DNA of 49,487 nt from Chryseobacterium sp. 18061 (GTDB lineage: Bacteria; Pseudomonadota; Gammaproteobacteria; Enterobacterales; Enterobacteriaceae), in NCBI GenBank assembly GCA_902706205.1, contig CACSKA010000018.1, positions 1-49,487 of the forward strand, written 5' to 3'. A program made the translations under genes and the position numbers. Below, one piece after another: positions 35,476 to 43,937 of this stretch; within the stretch, counting starts at the first letter, position 1, and each line of letters begins with the position of its first letter. The notes beneath the pieces were generated by a model. The model did not search any database, was not told the origin of the DNA, and was given only the letters and a program-made list of their open reading frames with translations.

Positions 35476-35507
35476 TATTCAGTAGAAATAATCAAACATA
35501 CTGAATA
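35476..35507. promoter_or_regulatory. Inverted repeat upstream of the NYN gene
   Basis: TATTCAGTA at 35476-35484 and TACTGAATA at 35499-35507 form a perfect 9-bp inverted repeat with 14 bp between, ending 61 bp before the NYN start. The spacing suits a dimeric DNA-binding protein or a transcript hairpin. Confidence 0.5.
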
Positions 35508-35568
35508 ATATATGGATTTTATAAATTGCTTAGTTTATCTCTTTGTTCAATGCAAAAGGTTCGTAACC

Positions 35569-36291
35569 ATGGAAAAGGAAAGTAAACAATTTGCCGTACT
35601 GATTGATGCGGATAATGCTCAAGCATCAGTCCTTGAGTCCATCCTTAATGAAATTTCCCTCATGGGAGATGCAACCGTCAAAAGGATTTACGGCGATTTT
35701 ACTAACCCACAGAGCTCATGCTGGAAACATCTTCTTCAGAAAAATGCTATAAAACCGATACAGCAGTTCGCATATACAACTGGTAAAAATGCCACTGACA
35801 GTATGCTTATTATTGATGCAATGGATCTGTTGTATACTCAGGCATTTGATGGCTTTTGTCTCGTTTCTAGTGACAGTGACTTTACTGGTTTGGCCATCCG
35901 AATCAGAGAAGCTGGTCTTGAGGTTATCGGTTTTGGTGAAAAGAAAACACCTCAGGCATTCAGGAGCGCATGTAATAAATTTATTACCACTGAAGTTTAT
36001 CGTGAAGAAAGAGATAGTGCAGCTCAACCTGAACAGGCTGGGATTCGAACAGAAGATGAAAGTTACAGCATGCTGACTGAAATTATTGAAAGTTTTGCTG
36101 AACAAGAATGGGTTCATCTCGGACAACTCGGAGATATCATGAATAAACGAAATCCTGATTTTGATGCCAGGAATTATGAATATCGTAACTTGTCAGCGAT
36201 GTTACAAAGCAAACAAGATACATTCGAATTGGTCAGAGGCAACAATATAGGCATGTCTCATAATCTGCCCTATGTGCGGCTGAAGTCTTAA
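35569..36291 (+). CDS. NYN-domain nuclease-like protein with OST-HTH/LOTUS-type C-terminus
   Basis: A 240-residue protein. The NYN (PIN-like) fold at about residues 8-135 shows AVLIDADNAQ with Asp13, Asp15 and Asn16, then NATDSMLIIDAMDLLY and LVSSDSDFTGLA, the acidic residues expected to bind metal for RNA cleavage. A second domain at about 160-235 (YSMLTEIIESFAEQEWV, LGQLGDIMNKRNPDFDAR) fits the OST-HTH/LOTUS RNA- or G-quadruplex-binding fold. Such Limkain-b1-like proteins are presumed ribonucleases; RNA target unknown. The ATG at 35569 is preferred to 35512 because the conserved domain begins right after it and an AAAGG lies about 14 bp upstream. It sits between Tn3 ends with a DUF2913 gene 19 bp downstream. 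Confidence 0.8.
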   Translation: MEKESKQFAVLIDADNAQASVLESILNEISLMGDATVKRIYGDFTNPQSSCWKHLLQKNAIKPIQQFAYTTGKNATDSMLIIDAMDLLYTQAFDGFCLVSSDSDFTGLAIRIREAGLEVIGFGEKKTPQAFRSACNKFITTEVYREERDSAAQPEQAGIRTEDESYSMLTEIIESFAEQEWVHLGQLGDIMNKRNPDFDARNYEYRNLSAMLQSKQDTFELVRGNNIGMSHNLPYVRLKS

Positions 36292-36310
36292 TCAGGCTGA
36301 GAGTATCTTT

Positions 36311-36898
36311 GTGACATTAACTATAAAATCGGGCCATCTGGCATGGTGCGCCCTGGTGGCGCTTGCGCTGGCCAGACAGAACGGCGATGTACTTTCACCG
36401 GCACAGGAAAATCTCTTTCTCACCCGCTGGCTGGCGACTGCGCTGAAGCAACGACGTTTTTCGCGTGATGTAGCTCCCGATATCGAGTGGCTTCTGAAAC
36501 AGGGACGCCAGCTGGGCGTCAGCGCGAAGCTGGCCAGCAAGCTGAATTACCTCTGGCGCTCCTGCACCGGCGAATTGCCTGAGCAAAACGACCTGTTCCG
36601 GCTGACGTATGCCCTGGAAACCGCGAAAGACATGAGCTGGAATTACCGCCTGTTGAACGATCGGGAATGGTCAGGTCGGTATGCCGTTGCGCTGAACGCC
36701 GGCGTAAACGGTATTTATCTCTCGCGGACTAACCTCGACGCGGCATTTGACGACGATGGACGACAGATAAATCCTCTGCTGACGCGCCTGACCGGTAATG
36801 TTGGGGGCGTGGTAAAGCTGTTTAACCGGTGTGGCTGGCAGGCAGAGTCAGCACAGGATACTACCCTGCCCCACCAGTTTATGTTGGTAGCCAGATAG
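36311..36898 (+). CDS. DUF2913 family protein
   Basis: A 195-residue cytoplasmic protein starting with GTG. The N-terminus GHLAWCALVALALARQNG and the following LFLTRWLATALKQRRFSRDVAPDIEWLLKQGR match the DUF2913 family, which is common on enterobacterial islands and plasmids and has no known function. There is no signal peptide or membrane helix despite the apolar N-terminus. It begins 19 bp after the NYN gene and is likely co-transcribed with it. The GC content is higher than that of the NYN gene, so the pair may be of mixed origin. Confidence 0.75.
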   Translation: MTLTIKSGHLAWCALVALALARQNGDVLSPAQENLFLTRWLATALKQRRFSRDVAPDIEWLLKQGRQLGVSAKLASKLNYLWRSCTGELPEQNDLFRLTYALETAKDMSWNYRLLNDREWSGRYAVALNAGVNGIYLSRTNLDAAFDDDGRQINPLLTRLTGNVGGVVKLFNRCGWQAESAQDTTLPHQFMLVAR

Positions 36899-36986
36899 GC
36901 TTTCCTGATTACCTATGTAATACATTTGTAATCATTCCTCAACCACCAAAGGCGCAACACAGGGTGAAGGTATATTGGTCGTAATA

Positions 36987-37024
36987 GGGGTTCGAAGCCC
37001 AATGGAACGGAAACGTACGCTAAG
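36987..37024 (+). repeat. Second Tn3-family terminal inverted repeat, facing the other way
   Basis: A 38-bp end on the plus strand starts GGGGTTCGAAGCCCAATGGA and closes ACGTACGCTAAG. Its outer end points left, so together with the end at 34923-34960 it brackets the NYN/DUF2913 segment from outside. The following 37025-37097 holds CAGTATT and AATACTG motifs that may be part of a resolution site. Confidence 0.75.
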
Positions 37025-37071
37025 AGCGTAACCTTCTGTTTTGTCAGTATTAAGTACACATCAAGCTGACG

Positions 37072-37266
37072 TCAGGATAAACAGCAAATACTGTCAGATT
37101 GAGCGAGTTCAGAATAGCGCTGAGGCCGTCCCCGCGATGTGTGTGTGGCGGGCTCATACCAGGCCTGAATAGCCTCGTCGTCAAGCCAGAAAGTGACGGA
37201 GGCGCGGTTGATGAGGGCTTTGTTGTAGTTGCGCCAGTTGGTGACTTTAAACTTCTGCTTTGCCAT
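37072..37266 (-). pseudogene. IS5-family transposase, N-terminal fragment
   Basis: The first about 56 codons encode MAKQKFKVTNWRNYNKALI, LTFW-like VTFWLDDEAIQAW and SRGRPQRYSELA, the standard N-terminus of IS903-group transposases. After about 37098 the sequence is unrelated and the frame ends with a foreign QSDSICCLS tail, so the gene is truncated and inactive. Confidence 0.85.
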
Positions 37267-37342
37267 GGGACGACCAGTGTTGCCGGATGATGCGTGATCT
37301 GATCCTTTAACTCAGCAAAAGTTCGATTTATTCAACAAAGCC
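37098..37342 (-). mobile_element. Left-end remnant of an IS5-family element
   Basis: The minus strand from 37342 reads GGCTTTGTTGAATAAATCGA, the IS903-group terminal repeat, then the 5' leader with GGATCAGATCACGC and the transposase start at 37266. The rest of the element was lost at about 37098, next to Tn3 end sequence. It borders the ccm operon. A mutated copy of the same end is at 4783-4836. Confidence 0.8.
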
Positions 37343-37407
37343 GTCCGAAGCCTATAGCGCGTAAAAAATCTAACATATTCACTCCTTTAAAAGTGTACTC
37401 GATGGTC

Positions 37408-38013
37408 TCAGGGGGTTTGATTTTTCTGTTCCAGGTTTGTAATCATCTGCTGGATTAATTCTCGACGTTGATCCTGCGCAGGCAGTTGCGACAAGATGCG
37501 CCGAAACCATAATGTTGCTTGTGGGAAGTCATCTTTACTTAGTGCAGCGTAGGCCAACTGGCTAAGAATTTTTGTATTGTCAGGGTTATGTCCATCCAGT
37601 GTAGTTAGAATATCGATCGCCTTGTTAATGTTGAACGCACTGCCGGACCGAATGAGTGAACTGGAATAATCCAACGTGGCAGTTATATCAGTCGGCATTA
37701 ATTTCCAGGCATGATAAAAGGCGGCCAGTGCATTTTGGTGATCACCCAAATTTACCTGCATATTACCCAATAAAATCCATCCTTGAGCATAATCAGGGTC
37801 ACTTTGCAGACGTGTGCGTAACGCCAAAGCGACCTTGCGTTGCTGATTTTTATTCAGCTCTGTATTATTCGCAAGTAAAGCAGGCGCGTCTGCTACTGCC
37901 TGTTGCCATTCAAGAACCTGGTGTAACCCTGTGGTTTTCCAAAATAAAGCCCCCGCCAGCAGAAGGATTAGCGTCATGGCAGCGACTGACGAACGGTATA
38001 GAGATGTCATCAT
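37408..38013 (-). CDS. CcmI/NrfG-like TPR protein of cytochrome c maturation
   Basis: A 201-residue protein. One N-terminal membrane helix (about residues 11-29) is followed by a periplasmic part with tetratricopeptide repeats at about 60-175 (GWILLGNMQVNLGDHQNALAAFYHAWKL, LAYAALSKDDFPQATLWFRRIL in pieces). It corresponds to the C-terminal half of E. coli CcmH, called CcmI elsewhere, and to NrfG. This part holds apocytochrome c and presents it to the haem lyase. Here it is a separate gene overlapping ccmH by 4 bp. It is the last gene of the leftward ccm operon. Confidence 0.82.
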   Translation of the reverse strand: MMTSLYRSSVAAMTLILLLAGALFWKTTGLHQVLEWQQAVADAPALLANNTELNKNQQRKVALALRTRLQSDPDYAQGWILLGNMQVNLGDHQNALAAFYHAWKLMPTDITATLDYSSSLIRSGSAFNINKAIDILTTLDGHNPDNTKILSQLAYAALSKDDFPQATLWFRRILSQLPAQDQRRELIQQMITNLEQKNQTP

Positions 38014-38414
38014 TGGTGCATATCCTTTTGCTGGTGATAATGCGTTCTTCGAACGATAATTATTCCACCACCGAGCAGAATGAGTAATGGACCTAACCAG
38101 AGAATGAGTGTTACTGGCGTAACAGGAGGCTGATAAGTCACAAATTCGCCGTAGCGCAATGTCATATAGTCGATAATTTCTTGCCTACTTTTCCCTTGAA
38201 GTTGCAAAGCAAAAACTTTCCTTCGCATATCTTCAGCAATCATCGCATCAGAGTCCGCTATACTACTGTTCTGACATTTAGGACAACGTAATGATTGCGT
38301 TATCTCTCGCCATTCTCTCTCCTGCGTATTACTACGAAACGGAAAAATATCTATTTTCGCAAATAGCGGATGACAATTTAACCCTAGCAATAAAATCAAG
38401 ATCAAACGTTTCAT
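38010..38414 (-). CDS. ccmH: Cytochrome c maturation thiol protein CcmH (short form)
   Basis: A 134-residue protein with signal peptide, the redox motif LRCPKCQNSSI (Cys44 and Cys47) and one C-terminal membrane helix at about 103-123. CcmH reduces the haem-binding cysteines of apocytochrome c in the periplasm, paired with CcmG. It lacks the TPR half found in E. coli CcmH, which is encoded by the next gene. Stop-start overlaps of 4 bp on both sides show tight coupling. Confidence 0.9.
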   Translation of the reverse strand: MKRLILILLLGLNCHPLFAKIDIFPFRSNTQEREWREITQSLRCPKCQNSSIADSDAMIAEDMRRKVFALQLQGKSRQEIIDYMTLRYGEFVTYQPPVTPVTLILWLGPLLILLGGGIIIVRRTHYHQQKDMHQ

Positions 38415-38968
38415 TGCGCGCCCTCCTCCTGATAATTCTTCCAGAGTGGTGCTATTTCCCGCAGCCAGACTTCGGGAGTCAAATTACCCACATGGCGATA
38501 TCGGATAATTCCTTTACCATCAATAAGAAAAGTTTCTGGTGCACCGTAGACACCAAAATCGAAACCAGCGCTTCCTGTTGGATCATATAAATTCAGTACA
38601 TAAGGGGATCCTCTTGAGTGAAGCCATGCGCGTGCCTTCTCTCGTTTGTCTTTGTAGTTGATCCCCACAATGCGTACGCCATGCTTTGCCAAGGTATTGA
38701 GATAGTGGTGTTCTGCAAGGCATGTCGGGCACCATGTGGCCCAAAAATTAATCAGCCATGGCCGACCATTCGTTAATTGCGTCAGCGTGATTTGGTTGAT
38801 GTTTTCATCCAACATGCCGATTTGTAATTTTGGCATCTGCTTGCCCGTCAATGCCGACTCGAGCTGGCTCGGATTATCACCCTGACTATTTTTTAATAAT
38901 TGCCAGCCAAATAGCGTTATGATCCCCAAAAATAAAACGAAAGGAATACAAAAAAAATTATGTTTCAT
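38411..38968 (-). CDS. ccmG: Thiol:disulfide oxidoreductase CcmG (DsbE)
   Basis: A 185-residue membrane-anchored thioredoxin-like protein. An N-terminal helix (about residues 7-25) leads to a periplasmic domain with the active site WCPTC at 79-83, the same numbering as E. coli CcmG, and GAPETFLID near 137 with the cis-Pro region. It keeps the thiols of CcmH and apocytochrome reduced with electrons from DsbD. It overlaps ccmF by 11 bp. Confidence 0.92.
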   Translation of the reverse strand: MKHNFFCIPFVLFLGIITLFGWQLLKNSQGDNPSQLESALTGKQMPKLQIGMLDENINQITLTQLTNGRPWLINFWATWCPTCLAEHHYLNTLAKHGVRIVGINYKDKREKARAWLHSRGSPYVLNLYDPTGSAGFDFGVYGAPETFLIDGKGIIRYRHVGNLTPEVWLREIAPLWKNYQEEGAQ

Positions 38969-40901
38969 TCTGTCGCTCCTTTTCTACACTGAGTGATCGT
39001 CGATATCGTGGATCCAGTAAACATAGAAGTGCAGCCAATGCCATCATCATCCCGCCAACCCAAATCCAATGCTGAAGCGGTTTATAATGGAGATGCATAG
39101 TCCAGCTACCATCGGTAAGTTTTTCGCCTAATGCTGCATACAGGTCATAACTAAAACTACGGTCAATGGCCGCTTCGGTTATGACGGTGTGGCTGTTGTT
39201 GTAAAATCGCTTCTGCGCATTAAGTTCAGCCAGCTCATTGCCCTGTTGGCTCACAGTAATCCTGACATTTTCTGACTGATAATTCTCGCCATTGACCCTG
39301 TCGATGCCCTGGAAAGAGAATTCGAAATGACCTACTGAGACGTGATCACCGATCGCCATCCTGATATCACGCTCTATGCTGTAATTCTGACTGAATGCTA
39401 TTCCCATGATCACCACGGCAACCCCGGCGTGCCCAACAAACATTCCCCACATACTGAGCGTCATGCGACTAGGCCCGATTATTGCCCGCCATAATGCCAC
39501 TATCGTCAGTTGTAAAATCCACAGGGATATACTGATGCCCGTAATACTTAACAACTCAATTCTTCCTTGCCAACTCCATGGGATAATGATGCCGCCCGCC
39601 AGTGAAATACAAAAAATCGCAAGAAATAATGGCCATACTTTAATCGTCGTATTGCGCCCCCAACGTATTAAAGGCGCTATACCCAAAAGAACACCGAAGG
39701 GCACAATCAATACAGTAAACATCAGGTTGAAAAAGGGCGCACCAACGGAAATAGAACCCAGCCCCAATAATTTGTGAACCAGTGGTAACAACGTTCCCAG
39801 CAGAACAACCGTCAGCGCGGAGGTTAAGAGTAAATTATTACTCGCCAAAAACGTTTCACGTGAGCAGAGCGGGAACTGAGTATGGCGCTTTAGTTTATTG
39901 CCGCGCAAAGCAAATAAAAGCAAAGAACTGCCAATCACAAGCGACATGAATAATAGGATAGCCAGTCCACGAGAGGGATCTGAGGCAAATGAATGAACGG
40001 AAATCAATATTCCGGAGCGTACGAGAAAAGTCCCAAGCAAACTCAGGGTGAAGGCCGTGATCGACAGTAATACAGACCATGCCTGAAATATACCGCGTTT
40101 TTCAGTAGCACTTAATGAGTGCATTAATGCTGTACCTGCAAGCCAAGGCATCAGCGAGGCATTTTCAACAGGATCCCAGAACCACCATCCTCCCCAGCCT
40201 AACTCATAATAGGCCCATGCCGATCCGAGAACGATACCCAATGTGAGAAATCCCCACGCGGCTTGTACCCAAGGACGGATCCATCTTACCCATTGCGTTG
40301 TATGGACCCCACTCAGTAATAGTGACATGGAAAAGGCAAACGGGACGGCGAAACCGACATATCCCATATAAAGTAAGGGCGGATGCAGTATTAATCCAGG
40401 ATCCTGTAAAATAGGATTCAGTTCTTTTCCCTCGACGGGAAAATCTGGCAAAGTACGCAGGAATGGATTGGAAGTTAATACCATAAACAGCAGAAACCCT
40501 GCATTGATCATCGCCATAACTGCCACCATGCAGGCAGCTATGGGTTGCGCTAATTGACGACTGTAGAACGCTGCCAAACAAGTCCAGAGAGAAAGCAACC
40601 AGCTCCACAGTAGAAGAGATCCTTCATGTCCTCCCCACGCAGCCGCTATCCGGTAATAAATAGGCAGTTCGCTATTACTGTTTTGTGCGACGTAGCGGAC
40701 CGTAAAATCATTCTCGATCAGAGCATAAATCAGCAATGCATAGGCCAGCGTAATTGATACTGTCATCAATGCGGTCAGTTTGATTGTTGATGCTCTGCAG
40801 GAGTGTGGCTGATATCGCATCTTCCATAGGGGCCAGAAACTGAGTACTGCAGCGATAGCGGTTGCCAGACAGAGAAAATAGTTACCGAGTTCTGGCATCA
40901 T
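38958..40901 (-). CDS. ccmF: Haem lyase subunit CcmF
   Basis: A 647-residue polytopic membrane protein, the same length as E. coli CcmF. The tryptophan-rich motif WGGWWFWDPVENASL lies at 236-250. The histidines known to handle haem align at His173, His261 and His303. With CcmH and CcmI it accepts haem from CcmE and attaches it to CXXCH motifs of exported cytochromes. It overlaps ccmE by 4 bp upstream. Confidence 0.93.
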   Translation of the reverse strand: MMPELGNYFLCLATAIAAVLSFWPLWKMRYQPHSCRASTIKLTALMTVSITLAYALLIYALIENDFTVRYVAQNSNSELPIYYRIAAAWGGHEGSLLLWSWLLSLWTCLAAFYSRQLAQPIAACMVAVMAMINAGFLLFMVLTSNPFLRTLPDFPVEGKELNPILQDPGLILHPPLLYMGYVGFAVPFAFSMSLLLSGVHTTQWVRWIRPWVQAAWGFLTLGIVLGSAWAYYELGWGGWWFWDPVENASLMPWLAGTALMHSLSATEKRGIFQAWSVLLSITAFTLSLLGTFLVRSGILISVHSFASDPSRGLAILLFMSLVIGSSLLLFALRGNKLKRHTQFPLCSRETFLASNNLLLTSALTVVLLGTLLPLVHKLLGLGSISVGAPFFNLMFTVLIVPFGVLLGIAPLIRWGRNTTIKVWPLFLAIFCISLAGGIIIPWSWQGRIELLSITGISISLWILQLTIVALWRAIIGPSRMTLSMWGMFVGHAGVAVVIMGIAFSQNYSIERDIRMAIGDHVSVGHFEFSFQGIDRVNGENYQSENVRITVSQQGNELAELNAQKRFYNNSHTVITEAAIDRSFSYDLYAALGEKLTDGSWTMHLHYKPLQHWIWVGGMMMALAALLCLLDPRYRRSLSVEKERQNET

Positions 40902-41374
40902 GGCGTAGCGTTTCCTTGTTTCAACGTTCGACGCGCTTCTGCAGTCAATCCATCAGTCACTGCGGGTGGGGTATATTTTTCATCGTGTTTAGCCAGAACT
41001 TCCTGTGCGTCAATTACGTCCTTTCCGTGGAGAATACCTTGCGCAACAATTCCCTGGCCTTCTCGAAATAAATCGGGAAGGATCCCTGCATAATTTACGA
41101 GGACGCTATTTTTCCCATCAGATAAACGAAATGAAATCTTCAGATTATGTAAATTGCGCTTAACGCTGCCTGGCACGACCAGCCCACCAATCCGAAGACG
41201 CTGTCCAGGAAACGGGCGTTGATGCGTGCCTTGTTTACCGAGTAATACTTCACTTGGGGTGTAGAATAAATCAATCCCGGTACGAAGCGCATAGATAACC
41301 AAGGCCAGTGTTATGGCGACCCCGGTGAGAATACCGCAGACGGCAAGTAAACGGATTTTACGACGTGGTAACAT
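40898..41374 (-). CDS. ccmE: Haem chaperone CcmE
   Basis: A 158-residue protein with an N-terminal membrane helix at about 8-30 and a periplasmic beta-barrel. The haem-binding motif LAKHDEKY contains His130, which binds haem covalently in the family, and Tyr134, an axial ligand; numbering equals that of E. coli CcmE. It carries haem from CcmABCD to CcmF. The start overlaps ccmD by 17 bp. Confidence 0.93.
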   Translation of the reverse strand: MLPRRKIRLLAVCGILTGVAITLALVIYALRTGIDLFYTPSEVLLGKQGTHQRPFPGQRLRIGGLVVPGSVKRNLHNLKISFRLSDGKNSVLVNYAGILPDLFREGQGIVAQGILHGKDVIDAQEVLAKHDEKYTPPAVTDGLTAEARRTLKQGNATP

Positions 41375-41579
41375 GGCGCCCCTCTTCAGTATTGCTCAGT
41401 GACTCACGTCGCTGTATACGGGCTTGCTGACGATGAATGTTCGTCAGTAATACTTTCTTGTTATTAATAATTGAGAGTAACAATACGACTAACATCAACA
41501 GCGATAGTCCAAAGGAAGTCCAGACATATCCGGCATAACCACCCATGTTGAAAAATGCATGCCAACTGTTAAACACCAT
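41358..41579 (-). CDS. ccmD: Cytochrome c maturation protein CcmD
   Basis: A 73-residue protein with one membrane helix (about residues 15-39) and a charged cytoplasmic tail, as in CcmD. It helps release haem-loaded CcmE from the CcmABC complex. The N-terminal FNMGGYAGYVWTSF fits the family pattern. It is located between ccmC (3-bp gap) and ccmE (17-bp overlap). Confidence 0.88.
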   Translation of the reverse strand: MVFNSWHAFFNMGGYAGYVWTSFGLSLLMLVVLLLSIINNKKVLLTNIHRQQARIQRRESLSNTEEGRHVTTS

Positions 41580-41582
41580 TTC

Positions 41583-42320
41583 TTATTTCCTCCCACCTTT
41601 GGTTGCCAACGTTATTACCCACGTTCGACGTTGTTCCATTTGCAGGATCAAAAAACGAAGGTTCATCAGAATAAATGTGGCAGCAATACTCATGAAACCC
41701 AAAATACTCAAACGGAGTGGTAGTCGCATTAAGGGAGAAATCGATTGCTGCATTTGCGAGGAGCCTTGATGAAGAGTGTTCCACCACTCTACTGAGTAGT
41801 GGATAATCGGCAGGTTGATACAACCAATGAGCACAAGCATGCCAGCGGCCCGGGCAGCCAAACGACGATCATCAAACGCATGATAAAGAGCAATGATCCC
41901 TGCATAGATCAGCAGCAAAATAAGCTCTGAGGTTAATCTTGCGTCCCATACCCACCAGGTACCCCACATGGGTTTGCCCCATAAAGAACCCGTCACTAAG
42001 GCCATCAGCGTAAAAATAGCCCCAATAGGCGCCGTCGCCATGGCGGTCAAATCCGCCGCCTTAATTTGCCATACCACACCGACAAATGCAGACACAGCCA
42101 TCGTACTATAGAGTGCCAATGACAAAATTGCCGCAGGAACATGGATATACATGATGCGGTATGCCTCACCCTGCTGATAATCCGCTGGTGCAATGGCCAA
42201 ACCCCAGAATAGAGCAATGCTGGTTATTAGTATGCCCAGCGGGGTAAATACCCAGAGTAATCGTCCACAAAACAGATACAGTTTGTTGGGGTTTGCCAGA
42301 GAGTGCACCCATTTCAACAT
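41583..42320 (-). CDS. ccmC: Haem delivery protein CcmC
   Basis: A 245-residue membrane protein with six helices. The tryptophan-rich motif WGTWWVWDARLTSE is at 119-132 and the two periplasmic haem-liganding histidines are at His60 and His184, as in E. coli CcmC. It loads haem onto CcmE in the periplasm. ccmB ends 30 bp upstream. Confidence 0.93.
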   Translation of the reverse strand: MLKWVHSLANPNKLYLFCGRLLWVFTPLGILITSIALFWGLAIAPADYQQGEAYRIMYIHVPAAILSLALYSTMAVSAFVGVVWQIKAADLTAMATAPIGAIFTLMALVTGSLWGKPMWGTWWVWDARLTSELILLLIYAGIIALYHAFDDRRLAARAAGMLVLIGCINLPIIHYSVEWWNTLHQGSSQMQQSISPLMRLPLRLSILGFMSIAATFILMNLRFLILQMEQRRTWVITLATKGGRK

Positions 42321-42350
42321 TATTATTCAATCTCCATTGTAGGTTGCGCG

Positions 42351-43007
42351 TCAGGATGCATTAATACGTAAAGCAGCCGCCGTAATAAACGGTGAAAGTG
42401 TCATAGTGGCAGTCAGTATTGCGCCCATAAAGCCCAGTTCGCTAGCAACAGGAAAGCCCATCTCACACTTCTCTATGACACCCATCGCGAGAATCAAGAC
42501 TGGAATTGCCATCGGCAATACCAGCACGCTGAGTAACACACTGCCCCGACGTAATGAAACAGTTAAGGCTGCTGAGGGAGCCGACAATAAACTTAATGTT
42601 GGTGTGCCAATCAGTAATGTCAGGAATAATAACCCAATATTATTTGCGGTCATTCCTAGCAGCACTCCGACCAAGGGCGATAATAGTAATAACGGCAAGC
42701 CGCTAACCATCCAGTTAACGGCTATTTTTACTAAAACGATTAATGGCATTGGGGTCTGCATAATTCTGAGTTGATCCAAGGAACCATCCTGCCAGTCGTC
42801 CCGGAATAGCCCCTCCATCGTCAACATCATTGCCAACAATGCAGCTACCCAACAAATACCCGGGGCAATACGTGCCAGCATTGCCAAATCAGGCCCGATA
42901 GCGAAGGGAAACAGGACGATGACAATCAAAAAGAACCACAGGGGATTCATGCGCTCCGCCATATTCCGCCATGCCAGGGTCAGTTCACGGATAAAGAGTT
43001 GGCGCAT
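42351..43007 (-). CDS. ccmB: Cytochrome c maturation ABC permease CcmB
   Basis: A 218-residue membrane protein with six predicted helices and the family features LAWRNMAERMNPLWFFL near the N-terminus and LTMEGLFRDDWQDGSLDQL at about 62-80. It is the membrane part of the CcmAB ATPase, whose ATP hydrolysis releases haem-loaded CcmE. Its start codon overlaps the ccmA stop by one base. Confidence 0.92.
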   Translation of the reverse strand: MRQLFIRELTLAWRNMAERMNPLWFFLIVIVLFPFAIGPDLAMLARIAPGICWVAALLAMMLTMEGLFRDDWQDGSLDQLRIMQTPMPLIVLVKIAVNWMVSGLPLLLLSPLVGVLLGMTANNIGLLFLTLLIGTPTLSLLSAPSAALTVSLRRGSVLLSVLVLPMAIPVLILAMGVIEKCEMGFPVASELGFMGAILTATMTLSPFITAAALRINAS

Positions 43008-43618
43008 CAGTGAGAACCCAGTTGCAATAGTTTCACTCGACCATCGGGAAAAGGAACAGATTGATGTGTCGTGAAAATCAGTAAGCCATCGCGGTTAGCA
43101 TGATTGAGCATTCTTTCCGTAAGTAACGCACATCCCCTACTGTCCAGTGCTGTGAAAGGTTCATCAAGTACCCAAAAAGTGGCATCACTCAACCAAAGTC
43201 TTGCCAGCGCCACTCGTCGCTGCTGCCCGGCCGAAAGTGAAGACAGCGGGACGTCTTCATAACCGGCAAGAGAAACATTGTTCAGGGCATGCCAACGGGC
43301 AGCCCGATGAGTAAAGGGATAGTAAAACTTTAAATTTTCATCCGCTGTTAGCGCCATTTTCATGCCACTTTGATGACCAATCCACAATACATTCTGCAGT
43401 ATGTTTGGTGTCTGCTCTTTATTACTCCCATGGGTTTTCCAGTAAATGCATCCGGATGATGATGGCAATAAACCGATAAGTATTCTGAGCAGCGTGGTTT
43501 TACCAGATCCATTCTCCCCGACGACCTGCAGCATATCACCGCGATTTAATTTAAAGGATACAGAATTGAGCAGGATAAATGTTTCTCTTTCGAAACTAAC
43601 ATTTTCAAAATGCAGCAT
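43007..43618 (-). CDS. ccmA: Cytochrome c maturation ABC ATPase CcmA
   Basis: A 203-residue ABC ATPase. Walker A GENGSGKTT is at 34-42, the signature LSAGQQRRVALARL near 128-141, Walker B FWVLDEPFTALD near 147-158 and the H-loop TTH towards the C-terminus. It pairs with CcmB. It is the first gene of the nine-gene leftward operon; its promoter must lie in 43619-43937, shared with the divergent dehydrogenase operon. Confidence 0.93.
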   Translation of the reverse strand: MLHFENVSFERETFILLNSVSFKLNRGDMLQVVGENGSGKTTLLRILIGLLPSSSGCIYWKTHGSNKEQTPNILQNVLWIGHQSGMKMALTADENLKFYYPFTHRAARWHALNNVSLAGYEDVPLSSLSAGQQRRVALARLWLSDATFWVLDEPFTALDSRGCALLTERMLNHANRDGLLIFTTHQSVPFPDGRVKLLQLGSH

Positions 43619-43937
43619 AAATATTTATCACCATTGTTAAAGCTCATCAGAAGTTAGCACTACAACGGTTAGCTGTAAATTCAGATTCTTTAAATAATTA
43701 ATTTCCATATTTCTCATTTGGGGCCCTTATCCTTTAAAACCTTAGATATGTTCCAATTTCCTCATGATATATAGGGAATTAAACCATGAAATTAAATATT
43801 TCAGGTTAATCAACATCGGAAAGTCCATCTTTATAAGATTTGCACAATAGTTATAATCCGCTATTCTAGAATTCTGAATCTTTTTCCTCGCTGCAACATG
43901 ACGAGTTTGAAGTAATTTTTTACCGCCAGGTAACGCT
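43619..43937. promoter_or_regulatory. Divergent promoter region of ccm and dehydrogenase operons
   Basis: A 319-bp AT-rich region with no defensible gene (a short leftward frame here is unsupported). For the rightward operon a TATAAT at 43852-43857 is a candidate -10 box, but no good -35 sequence is paired with it. A CAGGTAAC about 6 bp before the ATG at 43938 serves as ribosome site. Sharing one control region would let oxidase and maturation genes be induced together. Confidence 0.4.
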
